Assembly (NCBI RefSeq): GCF_000715075.1
Contig: NC_134103.1
Span: 75,889,519-75,953,518, forward strand
Source of the DNA: Nicotiana tabacum
Lineage: Eukaryota > Streptophyta > Magnoliopsida > Solanales > Solanaceae
Length of the DNA stretch: 64,000 nucleotides
Direction: 5' to 3'
Part shown: one piece after another, positions 47,481-58,850 of the stretch
Layout of the letters: every line of letters starts with the position of its first letter
Position numbering within the stretch: position 1 is the first letter of the stretch
Made by a program: the position numbers and the translations under genes
The notes under the pieces: model-generated
What the model saw: the letters and a program-made list of their open reading frames with translations, nothing else
Databases searched by the model: none
What the model was told of the DNA's origin: nothing

Positions 47481-49190
47481 CTAGTATTTATAAACGTGTG
47501 TTGCACGTTAATAATGACACATGATGGTTTAAATATTTATTTATATGAAGGAAGAAAAAAATTAATTAATGAGAAAAATATTATTACATTAACATAATAC
47601 GTGAATTCAAAATGAAAAGATGTCATCAAAACTTACACAAATAATCAATTTAATCATGTTAATTAGATAATAATTATAGCTTAAAGGTATTAATGTGATG
47701 GTATCTTACCAAACACTTCTTTGTAGATGATATTTTTTTGTGTATGTTTCTTTCTAATGCTTTGGTTGTTCTGCCATAACCAGAACTCTTGTTGTCGATA
47801 TTGATATCCCTCTTGAAAGCGCAACATATAGTTATTCGTGCACGAAAATATACTGCTGTAAATATAGTCCAATATTTCGGATGTATGTCCTTGTGCTTTA
47901 TTTATTATAATTATAAAACATAAACATACTGAAAAATATTTTTACACAAATTTAAAAGGATATTCTTTTTTGGTTTTGGAAGACGAAAGTTGATTTTAAG
48001 GATAAACACATACTTAGAAGCACATTGACCAGTATCATAATTTCTGCATGCATATGATGTTATTGTCAAAATTTCTATATACTATATGTGTACTATTACA
48101 TATGCTATTCGGCGGATTTAAGTTTATCAGTAGCATGACAACATATTTTTCTTCAAAATTAACTTATATGCAATGAAAAATCAAATTTACCTTAGTCTAT
48201 TATATATATGGTGACACTAACATACGTAAAAAAAAAATAATGAACTTGACAACAAACCTAGATGGTAGAAGGCCATTTGATATTAAAGTATTTGAGTATT
48301 CTTTTTGGTAGTAATTGTTGGTATCATCTTTTGCTGAATCAAAACTGAAAAATATTTTGTTTTTACCATAAAACTTAGCAATTTATTTAGTTGATCAATT
48401 TATTTCTGCTAGCTAAGATAGCTCTTTAATTTCTATCATGTAATTTGCACAAATTGCATTTAATCTAATGATGATAATATTTTTTTTCTTATTAAATGCA
48501 CTACTATTACCATTGTAGTTGATAACCAAGTGTTCTAGAAGAACCAAATCATCTTTTTCGTTTTCGACCGGAAGCAAGAAGTCACTGAATGTTAGATCTA
48601 TTCTTACTTTTATATTTCTTGTCATTTAAATTTTTTTCATTCGAGGCTATAAGTATAATTTTGGCAAGCTAGCTTATATGTCTTTGCTTTTGTCGATTTT
48701 GGAACTACTGATAGTACTTGACAGAAACTACCTCACAACTATTACTTTTCTATCAAACGGTTCATTGATATCCAATATATCTCTAAAACTCTAGGCAATT
48801 ATTTTGATTCATTAACGCTTAGCCATAAGTGCTTCATCCCATATTATTAATTTGGCTTTCTTTATAAATTTAGCACTATTGCTCTGCTTTGATATATTTG
48901 TGATGGTTATTTTAATTTTTTGAAGAGGTATATCAAATCTAAAGTGAGTTGTACGACCTCATAATAAAATCGTTGTTGGTACACCACTTATTATTATTAC
49001 TAACAATATCATGCCTCTTGATCTGACATTTACAAGTATCGACATAGGAATATTATTTCGATTCCGCCAGAGACATCTATAAAGGATAATCCCGCTATAC
49101 CATAGTCGACTCTTTATAATATAGTCTTGAAAGCTTGTTCTTGTTCAGAATTTAGCTTTGATTGTGCTTCCTCGGACTCTTGTATGGCCT
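47481..49190 (-). mobile_element. Helitron remnant, 3' part
   Basis: On the minus strand the 3' terminus is CTAG (47481-47484). Eight bases upstream is a hairpin AACGTG-CAACA-CACGTT (47493-47509) with a perfect 6-bp stem. This is the standard Helitron 3' end. Upstream lies a Pif1-like helicase pseudogene in the same direction. The 5' end (TC) and the Rep domain were not found. Confidence 0.72.
47770..49160 (-). pseudogene. Helitron Pif1-like helicase pseudogene
   Basis: Minus-strand pieces follow the order of a Pif1-family helicase. LNSEQEQAFKTIL near 49120-49155 marks the start. The Walker A region is decayed (GLSFIDVSGGIE-like). Next are VRSRGMI and GRTTHFRFDIPLQK (about 48930-49020) and a Walker B-like LIIWDEALMAKR (about 48820-48857). 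A block near RDI-INEPFDRKVIVV (48740-48780) follows, then FSDFLLPVENEKDD (48520-48580). The last motif LYVALSRGIS lies at about 47800-47830 after INKAQGHT. The helicase would unwind DNA for rolling-circle transposition. Frameshifts and stops are common, so it is not functional. Confidence 0.78.
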
Positions 49191-51171
49191 TCTTAATACT
49201 ATATTAATCTTTTTTTACTTTGTGATCTAATTTCTTTTAATCTCTACCGCTCCTTTTATAGAATAAATTTATGTACCTTAAGATTTTTTTAACTTGAAAA
49301 ATAATTTTAGTCATGATGAATTTAAAAAATAATTGAATTGGATTCTCTTGTTAATAATTAATTGTAAGATTTGATTATTTGGTCTTAACATAAAAATTAA
49401 TTTATTTTCTGTTCATTCAGATTCTTAAGATTAGTCCACCTCTTTTTTGAATATTTAATCGTAATTATAATTTTATCCACCGTAAATTTTATTTTTAAAG
49501 AGTAAAAGACCGATCTGACATTCTACTTTTAGATCTTTATATTTGCAAAATCATCAATGGTATTGACTCTTACCAACCTTTTTCTTTCTCTTTCTCACAC
49601 ATTTATATTCTTAAAAAAAATCTTAGTTTTTCTTTAATAATTGGGAAATAATAATTACTTTATGAATTTTCTCATTAAATTTGTTATCTTCTAAAAGTTG
49701 TATCACAAAAAGAATTCTTTTGCATCTTGTTCGTGAAACTAATATTTAGGAGGAAATTACAAAAAAATACGATCAAGACAAAAGTAATGTTTATCTAGCA
49801 CAATAAAATTTTGAAGGATAAATTTAATTCGCATAGGATTATACGGTGATATCTTATTACTTTACTTTATATATAAGTGGCTTACTTTGAAAAACGGAAT
49901 GGATTCTTATAAATTTGTGATCTTTGGTTCTAGAGTTGCTGTAGAAATACACATGTAGTCTCCTACTCTCCTACACGGCAACAAAGAAGGGTTTTGGCGT
50001 TAAATTAGTAAAGTATTCCCTTTTTTTCTTGCGATTTTATTTACTTCATAGTTAATTATAATTTTATCCTAAATAAAGTTATTAAATTGCTCAATATTTT
50101 AAGATTATTTTGGTAAACCGACATTGTATTCATGCTTTTATAATAATATAAATTATTATTTACAAAATACCCTCATAACTTCCATCACTTTATCGTTTTA
50201 AAAGAAACGTATGTTGAGGAATGTTTTTATATAAAAATGACTTAAAAAATTATTTGATTTGTCTACCTATATTATACTATAGAACTGAATATTTATTTAT
50301 AAAAAAGGAAATATGCTAAGTAGTTATATTTTTCTACTAGGGATATAATTTTATTACTCACTTTTTTGGATTATTAGGCAAAGAAAGTTTGAATTAAAAA
50401 AATTAAAGGAACATGAGTTGATTACAAGTACATTCCAGTACGTAGTAGTAGAGTACAGATTTATAAATTTATCATGAAGAAATGGGCGGAGTATAGATAT
50501 AAATGGGGTCTCTTTCTTCTTTTTCCTACTTTTGGTATGGTACCTAAATGAGATTTGTTTTTTAACCATGTCGCTTACGGCACTTAAAGCAAGAAAATGT
50601 ATGAGATCCAGAAGAGAGTACCAAGTCCTCACTGAAAAAGCAATTCCGTCTATTCTACAATAAAAGCAAAATTTGGATCTTCTCTCTGTTGACATCCCTA
50701 TTTGGATACACACACAACACAGGTGATACTAAGTACCTTTTACCTGGCAAAGGGGATAAAGGAAGAGTAGAAGAGGGTAACCAAAAGAGAACCAGAAAAA
50801 CAAACAAATTGCGAAGTTCAGCCTCTCTATTTTAGGAAAAACTAATACTCCTACGACAATCCCTGACAATGTTAGGTAAAATAAGCAAGTTGTGCTACTC
50901 AATAATTCGCACATGGGATGCACAAAAAAATAAATCTCCAGTTAACCTATTATTATGCAATCTGCATGTGAGGTTGAGGTTAAAAGGCCATCTTCAGAAC
51001 CAAGAAGTCGAGCAAACCATTATGAAACTATATCTTTCTATTTAATTCAATTAGATGGCTCTGCAGGCTGTTATTTCAGAAGGATAGTGAACACCAAAAT
51101 TGAGGTACACTAACTCATGTAGTTGGTACACAGTAACAAAGCAATTTGTAGTGCTGAATTCACTTGTATTC
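49191..51171. other. AT-rich DNA, no gene recognised
   Basis: No homology or motif could be supported on either strand. The first part may still belong to the Helitron, whose 5' end is not defined. The missing 3' exons of the APX gene would be expected here or just to the right, and I did not find them. Confidence 0.45.
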
Positions 51172-51316
51172 TTTTTCACCATGTCACATGTTCTAACCGT
51201 GGAAGCGGCCACTAATGCTTGTATTAGGGTAGGTTGTCTACACCACACCCTTTGGGGTGCGACCCTTCCCTGAATCTTACGTGAACGAAGGATGACTTGT
51301 TCACCGGGCTGCCCTT
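51172..51316 (+). mobile_element. SolS-like SINE
   Basis: Reads CATGTTCTAACCGTGGAAGC, then CACTAATGCTTGTATTAGGG, TAGGTTGTCTACACCACACC, and ends ACCGGGCTGCCCTT. This is the Solanaceae tRNA-derived SINE plan, with the box-B area at the left. The A-box end appears lost. Confidence 0.7.
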
Positions 51317-51696
51317 ATACAAGTAACTCAGTATCACCAAACGCCTACAGCACTTTGCGCCAATATAGTGCTGTCCTTCACTGTCAATAAAGCAATGCAA
51401 AGAAATGGCTCATTAAACAGGAAAGAATGTGATGCTTCAACTCTCCTTTTTAAAGATCTAGCTAGAATAAAGCACTGGTAAAACTAGCAAACAGCATGTA
51501 AAAAAGGCTTTTAAGGAAATTTATGTGTAACCAATAAGTTGGACCTTCCACTAATGCCTGAATACTAAACATCATTCAGTCTCATGTTTGCTTCAGACTA
51601 GCAAAACAAGGGCTCAATTGGCTAGTGCATTGAGGATTAGTTAGATTAGGCACATAATATCCGGCCAATAATTCTTAGGCACAAGTAAGAAACATA

Positions 51697-51874
51697 AAAA
51701 GGGTAGCCCGGCACTAAATTCCCGCTATTGTACGCAAGTAAAAACCATAAAAAGGGTCGGGGAAGGACCGGACCACAAGGGTCTATTGCTGCATTTCTGC
51801 AAGAGGTTGTTTCCACGGTTCAAACCCATGACCTCCTGGTCACATGGCAGCAGTTACGCCAAGGCTCCCCTTCA
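51697..51874 (-). mobile_element. TS/SolS-like SINE with repeated target duplication
   Basis: On the minus strand: GGAGCCTTGGCGTAACTG (box A), GGTCATGGGTTTGAACCGTG (box B), CTCTTGCAGAAATGCAG, then GGTCCGGTCCTTCCCCGACC and a CCGGGCTACCC tail. Flanks GCACAAGTAAGAAACATA (51679-51696) and ACGCAAGTAAGAACCATA (51875-51892) form the target duplication. A third copy lies inside at 51732-51749. Confidence 0.8.
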
Positions 51875-51892
51875 ACGCAAGTAAGAACCATA

Positions 51893-52496
51893 GTACCATG
51901 AAATGAACAGGTGTAATTCCACATCATATATCATGCCCCAGTTGGTCTCTTTAAAATAACATTTGAACACACAAAAGAAAAACAATTAGTCAGTCTAGAT
52001 TGAGTTTTTATCTATTCTATTTGGACTTAATTCCAACAAATCGAGCACTATCCCAAAAAGTTTTTTTTGAAATTATCTTCCAAGTTCCCAATCTCCCATG
52101 CATGAGTTTTGCTTCGCCCTTTTCTACTATTGTTAACATATATGGTTCTTCTACCTTCTTGGTCCCAAGTATCAACTTCCATGCTTTTGTTTTATTGCAA
52201 CATCTACACCATTACCATAGGCTCTCAATTAATCAATCCCAAGGGATAGACACATGGGTAGATCCCCGTATCATCCTCATCTATGTCTACTATAGCAGGT
52301 GAGCATATAATAAGTACTTGCAAGTAGATTTTTGTAGAAAGTACTAGGCAAGTAGATGAAAAATACTTCCTTCAACTTTCACCATTAAGTAGGGAGATAA
52401 TAGAAAATAAAACTCGAATAAATCTCCCAAGTCACCTTTGCAAAGTTGAATAATTTAAAGCACAAACTTTGGTCATCCCGTTGAAATGACGGTCAC
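51893..52496. other. Spacer or lost 3' part of the APX gene
   Basis: The next APX exons, encoding the conserved C-terminus, should follow on the minus strand. I see no sequence for them. The DNA is non-coding on inspection. Confidence 0.4.
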
Positions 52497-52570
52497 CTTA
52501 GCATACAGCTCAACATAATGTCTGAACACAGGATCATCCAGTAAAGCTGTTTCAGCAGCTCCCTGGTTGA

Positions 52571-52765
52571 AAAGATCAATTCTACTCAGGAATAACAAAC
52601 AATATGAATAAGAAAAAAGATCAATTCTACTCAGGAATAACAAACAATATGAATAAGAAAAAAGATCAATTCTACTCAGGAATAACAAACAATATGAATA
52701 AGAAAAAAGATCAATTCTACTCAGGAATAACAAACAATATGAATAAGAAAAAAAGATCAATTCTA
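52571..52765. repeat. 45-bp tandem repeat in an APX intron
   Basis: Just over four units of exactly 45 bp (GATCAATTCTACTCAGGAAT at the start of each), almost identical, so young. It lies between the second and third APX exons on the intron side of the acceptor. Confidence 0.92.
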
Positions 52766-52799
52766 ACATAAACTTACCAGTGTACATAATTCCAAAAAA

Positions 52800-52815
52800 G
52801 GGGGGGGGGGGGGGG
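52800..52815. repeat. Poly-G run
   Basis: Sixteen G in a row after an A run; C on the APX gene strand. Confidence 0.9.
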
Positions 52816-53090
52816 TTGCTTCGGCTGCTTCCTCTCTTCTTTAACGCCATAAGATCAAAAAACGAGCTCACAAGGCCATAAATCTTACACAAAGTATGAA
52901 TTGTCAAATTTCAATGGCTGCTTTGTCCATGGACCACCAAAGCCTGATCTCTCTGGATGTTCCCTTCAATGCAGACTTACCCATGAACTGATTATATGTA
53001 CTTTGGTGTGTTCTTCAACTTACATTAAGACAAATATGTTACTTGCAGCACATACTGCAACAAGGGGGGAGCATAAATGGTGAAACACAA

Positions 53091-54009
53091 TGTTGGCCTA
53101 AGTGAAGGTTAGTTTTGAAAATTGACAAAGGAAACTCAGGCATGAACCAGGTCCATCCCTTGTGTGCATAGACACGGGCAGATTCGAGCATGTGGGATGC
53201 ACGTGAAAGATATAAGCTTAACTTGGTAAAATTGATATCACCTGATCGAAAAGGTTGCATAATTAATAAGGAGAATGACTCCTTAATCAAAGAGAACACT
53301 ATCCAAGATAAGGGAGGAATTAGAAGTTGAGATCAACTAGAATTCTTCCACCAAGGAAGAGTAGCATTAGAACTCTAGTTATTTTCTACTCTAATAACTC
53401 TATAAATCGCAGGATATTCTCATTCTACAGGTATGCACAAAAGCAGAAGTTAAACGTGAATTGAGAGCAAAATAGCAAGGCATTTTGCAAGCTATTCGTG
53501 TGTGATTCAAGTGTGCAAACCTAAAGCTACATGAACCAGATAGAAGAACCAGCTCTAAGTATCTGTCTTTTATTCTAGTTCAATTGTAGTAGGTATTTTC
53601 ATATTGTACCTTTCAGCTTTATCTAGAGGCAATTGTAATAGGTACTCAGAGTATTCAAGTTAGAGTTAACTTGAAGTTGTCGCAACAGTTAGAGGTTGTT
53701 TGCCACAACGGGATTAGAGTTAATCCTAGGTTTACAAAAGTATTTTGTAACTGCAGTTTTTGGCTCAGTGATTTAGTGGAAGAGTTTGGAAAAATCCTAC
53801 TGGGAAGTAGGTCGTGATTTTTTCACCTTTTGAGCCAGGTGTTTTTCACGTAAAATACTTGTGTTCTTTACTTTCCGCATTTACTGTTTCAGCAATAGTA
53901 GCTTAAGGAACATATAGAAGAACCCGGTCCTTCTATAATCAGCTTAGACAAAAATTTGGGTACCACAAAAATCACCCTCTCTTGTGTGGTATTGAAATTA
54001 AAAACATCA
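53091..54009 (+). repeat. Copia LTR copy 1, with CACAA on both sides
   Basis: 919 bp, TGTTGGCCTAAGTGA to AAAAACATCA. CACAA at 53086-53090 and 54010-54014 is the 5-bp target duplication, so this copy looks like a solo LTR in the APX intron. The TATA box CTATAAATCG is near 53400. Confidence 0.88.
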
Positions 54010-54684
54010 CACAATTAACCTAGCAATATAAAGGTTCACAAAAAAATATAAACTTATCAGTGTATGACTCCCTGATAGCGCCAATATATCTTTGTCAGAA
54101 AAACCAACCCGGTAAAATACCTCATTTATATGTGTCACACCTACCATCAATTACAAATATATGCAACAGAGAATCCCAATTTAGGTTATGTTAGTTTACA
54201 AACAATAGAAAGATCTGAGAACCTGAATCATGTGAAAACACAGGCATTACTTAAGAAGAGAACAAACTAATTACCTATGAAAATCAACAATTTGAAGAGC
54301 AATATAATTTAGAAGCTGGAAATACTTAGTTGTCATAAATCCAAAAAGATATTACTTTTGCACACTATTAGTAATAGTTACTATTGAGAAAAACTGCGAT
54401 TTAAGTGACAACAAAGGTTGAGCAAGGCGCAGCTTGACCATTGGAAGTCAAAGGTAGGCAAAAAATTTGGGAACAACCCCACGTTAGGTGTATTTCTAGA
54501 TGCTTTCAAAATCTTTGCTTTAATGTTGAATGACTTGAGCTTTTCTTTGTGATGTCTCGAGTACTAATGGAGGATCTTCTACGTATCTTTTGTATAATAG
54601 GATTAATGTCTTTTTGGTAATTACGACAAACAAAATACAGAACCGATAAAAAAATATAAACAAAATACATATATCCTTTTTCTC

Positions 54685-54954
54685 ATGTCCCATAGCAATG
54701 GTTTTATTCACAAACAATATATATATATATATATATCCTTTGTGAATAGCAAGGTGCGAGCCTTGGTGCAAGAAAGTGGAGCTAAGGATGCTGAGATTGA
54801 GAGGCTGAAGAAGAGGTTGGCAGAGGTGGAGACTGAGAGAGATGCTCTCAAAACTGAGTTGGAAAGAGAAAAGGAGAAGAATGATGGCATTCTTCAGAAA
54901 ATGTTGAAACTCCTCCAAGCCAAAAACCAAGCACCTAGTCCTTCCCAGCCTTAA
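54685..54954 (+). pseudogene. Coiled-coil ORF end, copy 1, fused to APX intron
   Basis: An open frame of 89 codons. Residues 1-20 come from APX intron sequence across a (TA)n tract. From residue 21 the frame reads NSKVRALVQESGAKDAEIER and a long heptad-rich helix (LKKRLAEVETERDALKTELE), ending SPSQP. It is the last part of a 3' ORF of the SIRE/Maximus-like element, where an envelope-like or coiled-coil protein is usual. No membrane segment is seen. The start codon is probably accidental. Confidence 0.65.
54706..54747. repeat. (TA)n palindrome at the repeat junction, copy 1
   Basis: ATTCACAAA and its exact inverse TTTGTGAAT enclose an (AT)n tract. The join between APX intron and retroelement 3' end lies in or next to it. 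Copies 2 and 3 have the same feature near 57087-57130 and 59436-59478. Confidence 0.8.
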
Positions 54955-55437
54955 GCCTCCTAGTCTAGTGTAGATCAACCAGTGACCCAGTTCGGGATTG
55001 TTTTTGTTTCTTTTGCTCATGTTTCCAATATTTTTATTTCTTCTTATGCTTTGTAGTAGAATCTTATCAATCATCAATGAAATTTACTGTGTTTTGCTCT
55101 AACTGTTTATTTATATTTCTTTGATGGTTAAAATTCTTAGCTTGATCTATGTTGATTAACCCATGATTGCATTTGAAGTAGCCCAGTGGCCATAAGTAAG
55201 TTATAAAATCTGGTTATCTTACTTATTTATGTAACTTTCGATGATTCCAAAAGGGGGAAAAAAAGGTTGTGCTTTACACTTTGAACAGTGATGTTTATAA
55301 CCTAATGAACCTGGTCCTTGATGATAAGTGATAAAAAGAAAAAATATTTCTAATATTGTGTTGATATAGAGCTAAGTTAAAATATGGCCTAAGCGTATAA
55401 AAAGCACAGAGTTTGTCATCATCAAAAAGGGGAAATT
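54955..55437 (+). other. 3' non-coding end of the Copia element with PPT, copy 1
   Basis: From the coiled-coil ORF stop to the PPT (AAAAAGGGGAAATT) directly before LTR2. It is repeated before LTR3 and LTR4. Confidence 0.75.
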
Positions 55438-56356
55438 TGTTGGCCTAAGTGAAAGTTAGTTTTGAAAATTGACAAAGGAAGCTCAGGTATGAACCAGGTC
55501 CATCCCTTGTGTGCATAGACACAGACAGATTCGAGCATGTGGGATGCACATGAAGGAGATAAGCTTAACTTGGTAAAATTGATATCTCCTGATTAAAAAG
55601 ATTGCATAATTAATAAGGAGAAGGACTCCTTAATCAAAGGGAACACTATCCAAGATAAGGGAGGAGTTAGAAGTTGAGATCAACTAGAATTCTTCTACCA
55701 AGGAAGAGTAGCATTAGAACTCTAGTTATTTTCTACTCTACTAACTCTATAAATCGCAAGATGTTCTCATTCTACAGGTATGCACAAAAGCAGAAGTTAA
55801 ACGTGAATTGAGAGCAAAATAGCAAGGCATTTTGCAAGCTATTCGTGTGTGATTCAAGTGTGCAAACCTAAAGCTACATGAACCAGATAGAAGAACCAGC
55901 TCCAAGTATCTGTCTTTTATTCTAGTTCAATTGTAGTAGGTATTTTTATATTGTACCTTTCATCTTTATCTAGAGGCAATTGTAATAGGTACTCAGAGTA
56001 TTCAAGTTAGAGTTAACATGAAGTTGTCGCAACAGTTAGAGGTTGTTTGCTACAACGGGATTAGAGTTAATCCTAGGTTTACAAAAGTATTTTGTAACTG
56101 CAGTTTTTGGCTCAGTGATTTAGTTGAAGAGTTTGAAAAAATCCTACTGGGAAGTAGGTCGTGGTTTTTTTACCTTTTGAGCCAGGTGTTTTCCACGTAA
56201 AATACTTGTGTTCTTTACTTTCCGCATTTACTGTTTCAGCAATAGTAGCTTAAGGAACATATAGAAGAACCCGGTCCTTCTATAATCAGCTTAGACAAAA
56301 ATTTGGGTACCACAAAAATCACCCTCTCTTGTGTGGTATTAAAATTAAAAATATCA
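55438..56356 (+). repeat. Copia LTR copy 2
   Basis: 919 bp; PPT on the left, CACAA plus APX intron on the right. It is almost the same as copies 1, 3 and 4. Confidence 0.9.
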
Positions 56357-56404
56357 CACAATTAACCTAGCAATATAAAGGTTCACAAAAAAATATAAAC
56401 TTAT

Positions 56405-56467
56405 CAGTGTATGACTCCCTGATAGCGCCAATATATCTTTGTCAGAAAAACCAACCCGGTAAAATAC
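56405..56467 (-). pseudogene. Duplicated APX exon, copy 2
   Basis: The same 63-bp exon as 54058-54120 ([20 protein letters not shown] on the minus strand), with the acceptor AG kept and the donor read as AT, as in copy 1. It is isolated from other exons, with LTRs on both sides. Confidence 0.8.
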
Positions 56468-57124
56468 CTCATTTATATGTGTCACACCTACCATCAATTA
56501 CAAATATATGCAACAGAGAATCCCAATTTAGGTTATGTTAGTTTACAAACAATAGAAAGATCTGAGAACCTGAATCATGTGAAAACACAGGCATTACTTA
56601 AGAAGAGAACAAACTAATTACCTATGAAAATCAACAATTTGAAGAGCAATATAATTTAGAAGCTGGAAAGACTTAGTTGTCATAAATCCAAAAAGATATT
56701 ACTTTTGCACACTATTAGTAATAGTCACTATTGAGAAAAACTGCGATTTAAGTGACAACAAAGGTTGAGCAAGGCGCAGCTTGACCATTGGAAGTCAAAG
56801 GTAGGCAGAAAATTTGGGAACAACCCCACGTTAGGTGTATTTCTAGATGCTTTCAAAATCTTTGCTTTAATGTTGAATGACTTGAGCTTTTCTTTGTGAT
56901 GTCTCGAGTACTAATGGAGGATCTTCTACGTATCTTTTGTATAATAGGATTAATGTCTTTTTGGTAATTACGACAAACAAAATACAGAACCGATAAAAAA
57001 AATATAAACAAAATACATATATCCTTTTTCTCATGTCCCATAGCAATGGTTTTATTCACAAATAATATATATACATAGCAATGGTTTTATTCACAAACAA
57101 TATATATATATATATATATCCTTT

Positions 57125-57337
57125 GTGAATAGCAAGGTGCGAGCCTTGGTGCAAGAAAGTGGAGCTAAGGATGCTGAGATTGAGAGGCTGAAGAAGAGGT
57201 TGGCAGAGGTGGAGACTGAGAGAGATGCTCTCAAAACTGAGTTGGCAAGAGAAAAGGAGAAGAATGATGGCATTCTTCAGAAAATGTTGAAACTCCTCCA
57301 AGCCAAAAACCAAGCACCTAGTCCTTCCGAGCCTTAA
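57125..57337 (+). pseudogene. Coiled-coil ORF end, copy 2
   Basis: 70 codons, MNSKVRALVQESGAKDAEIE onward. It has one Ala for Glu change in the helix and SEP for SQP at the end. The upstream (TA)n region has a duplicated segment of about 35 bp, which explains the longer repeat unit. Confidence 0.6.
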
Positions 57338-57829
57338 GCCTCCTAGCCTAGTGTAGATCAAACAGTGACCCAGTTCGGGATTGTTTTTGTTTCTTTTGCT
57401 CATGTTTCCAATATTTTTATTTCTTCTTATGCTTTGTAGTAGAATCTTATCAATCATCAATGAAATTCACTGTGTTTTGCTCTAACTGTTTGTTTATATT
57501 TCTTTGATGGTTAAAATTCTTAGCTTGATCTATGTTGATTAACCCATGATTGTATTTGAAGTAGCCCAGTGGCCATAAGTAAGTTATAAAATCTAGTTAT
57601 CTTACTTATTTATGTAACTTTCGATGATTCCAAAAGGGGAAAAAAAGTTTGTGCTTTACACTTTGAACAGTGATGTTTATAACCTAATGAACCTGGTCCT
57701 TGATGATAAGTGATAAAAAGAAAAAATATTTCTAACATTGTGTTGATATTGAGCTAAGTTGAAACATGGCCTAAGCGTATAAAAAGCAGAGAGTTTGTCA
57801 TCATCAAAAAGGAGAAATTTGTTGGCCTA

Positions 57830-58739
57830 AGTGAAAGTTAGTTTTGAAAATTGACAAAGGAAGCTCAGGTATGAACCAGGTCCATCCCTTGTGTGCATAG
57901 ACACAGGCAGATTCGAGCATGTGAGATGCACATGAAGGAGATAAGCTTAACTTGGTAAAATTGATATCTCCTGATTAAAAAGATTGCATAATTAATAAGG
58001 AGAAGGACTCCTTAATCAAAGGGAACACTATCCAAGATAAGGGAGGAGTTAGAAGTTGAGATCAACTAGAATTCTTCTACCAAGGAAGAGTAGCATTAGA
58101 ACTCTAGTTATTTTCTACTCTACTAACTCTATAAATCGCTAGATGTTCTCATTCTACAGGTATGCACAAAAGCAGAAGTTAAACGTGAATTGAGAGCAAA
58201 ATAGCAAGGCATTTTGCAAGCAATTCGTATGTGATTCAAGTGTGCAAACCTGAAACTACATGAACCAAATAGAAGAACTAGCTCCAAGTGTCTGTCTTTT
58301 ATTCTAGTTCAATTATAGTAGGTGTTTTCATATTGTACCTTTCAGCTTTATCTAGAGGCAATTGTAATAGGTACCCAGAGTATTCAAGTTAGAGTTAACT
58401 TGAAGTTATCGCAACAGTTAGAGGATGTTTGCCACAACGGGATTAGAGTTAATCCTAGGTTTACAAAAGTATTTTGTAACTGCAGTTTTTGGCTCAGTGA
58501 TTTAGTGGAAGAGTTTGGGAAAATTCTACTAGGAAGTAGGTCGTGATTTTTTCACCTTTTGAGCCAGGTGTTTTCCACGTAAAATACTTGTGTTCTTTAC
58601 TTTTTGCATTTACTGTTTCAGCAATAGTAGCTTAAGGAACATATAGAAGAACCCGGTCCTTCTATAATCAGCTTAGGAAAAAATTTGGGTACCACAAAAA
58701 TCACCCCCCTCTTGTGTGGTATTGAAGTTAAAAACATCA
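57830..58739 (+). repeat. Copia LTR copy 3
   Basis: 910 bp; PPT on the left (AAAAGGAGAAATT, one change), CACAA plus APX intron on the right. Confidence 0.9.
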
Positions 58740-58787
58740 CACAATTAACCTAGCAATATAAAGGTTCACAAAAAAATATAAACTTAC

Positions 58788-58850
58788 CAGTGTATGACTC
58801 CCTGATAGCGCCAATATATCTTTGTCCGAAAAACCAACCCGGTAAAATAC
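58788..58850 (-). pseudogene. Duplicated APX exon, copy 3, with intact splice donor
   Basis: The same exon as copies 1 and 2, but the donor on the minus strand reads CTG/GTAAGT, so it is canonical. One substitution in the coding part changes Asp to a residue read from TCG-GAC context (GTCCGAA on the plus strand). It is probably nearest to the original gene sequence. Confidence 0.78.

Larger units (their letters stand above)
52497..54120 (-). pseudogene. Ascorbate peroxidase (APX) gene fragment, interrupted by an LTR
   Basis: Three minus-strand exons match class I heme peroxidases of the APX type. The first, 54058-54120, reads [20 protein letters not shown] and includes the proximal heme His. 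The second, about 52891-52967, reads HPERSGFGGPWTKQPLKFDN, with the FDNSYF Asp that pairs with that His. The third, 52497-52562, reads ETALLDDPVFRHYVELYAK. APX reduces hydrogen peroxide with ascorbate; the HPERSGF and VELYAK wording is closest to the peroxisomal or cytosolic forms. Signs of loss: the first donor reads AT instead of GT, the second exon lacks a clean acceptor, about 17 residues before ALLDDP are missing, and no C-terminal exons follow. An LTR (53091-54009) sits in the intron between the first two exons. Confidence 0.83.

Noticed and set aside
47493..47509. Hairpin considered as a terminator
   Set aside because: In plant DNA, beside CTAG and a helicase pseudogene in the same direction, a Helitron 3' end explains it better.
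52473..52907. Open frame with four 15-residue YSYCLLFLSRIDLFS repeats that looks like a membrane protein
   Set aside because: The repeat is an intronic 45-bp minisatellite. The frame crosses APX exon and intron sequence and is an accident of the unit length.
54520..55077. 185-codon minus-strand frame repeated in three places
   Set aside because: It is antisense to the coiled-coil ORF and spans the host-element junction. Its repetition comes from the tandem array.
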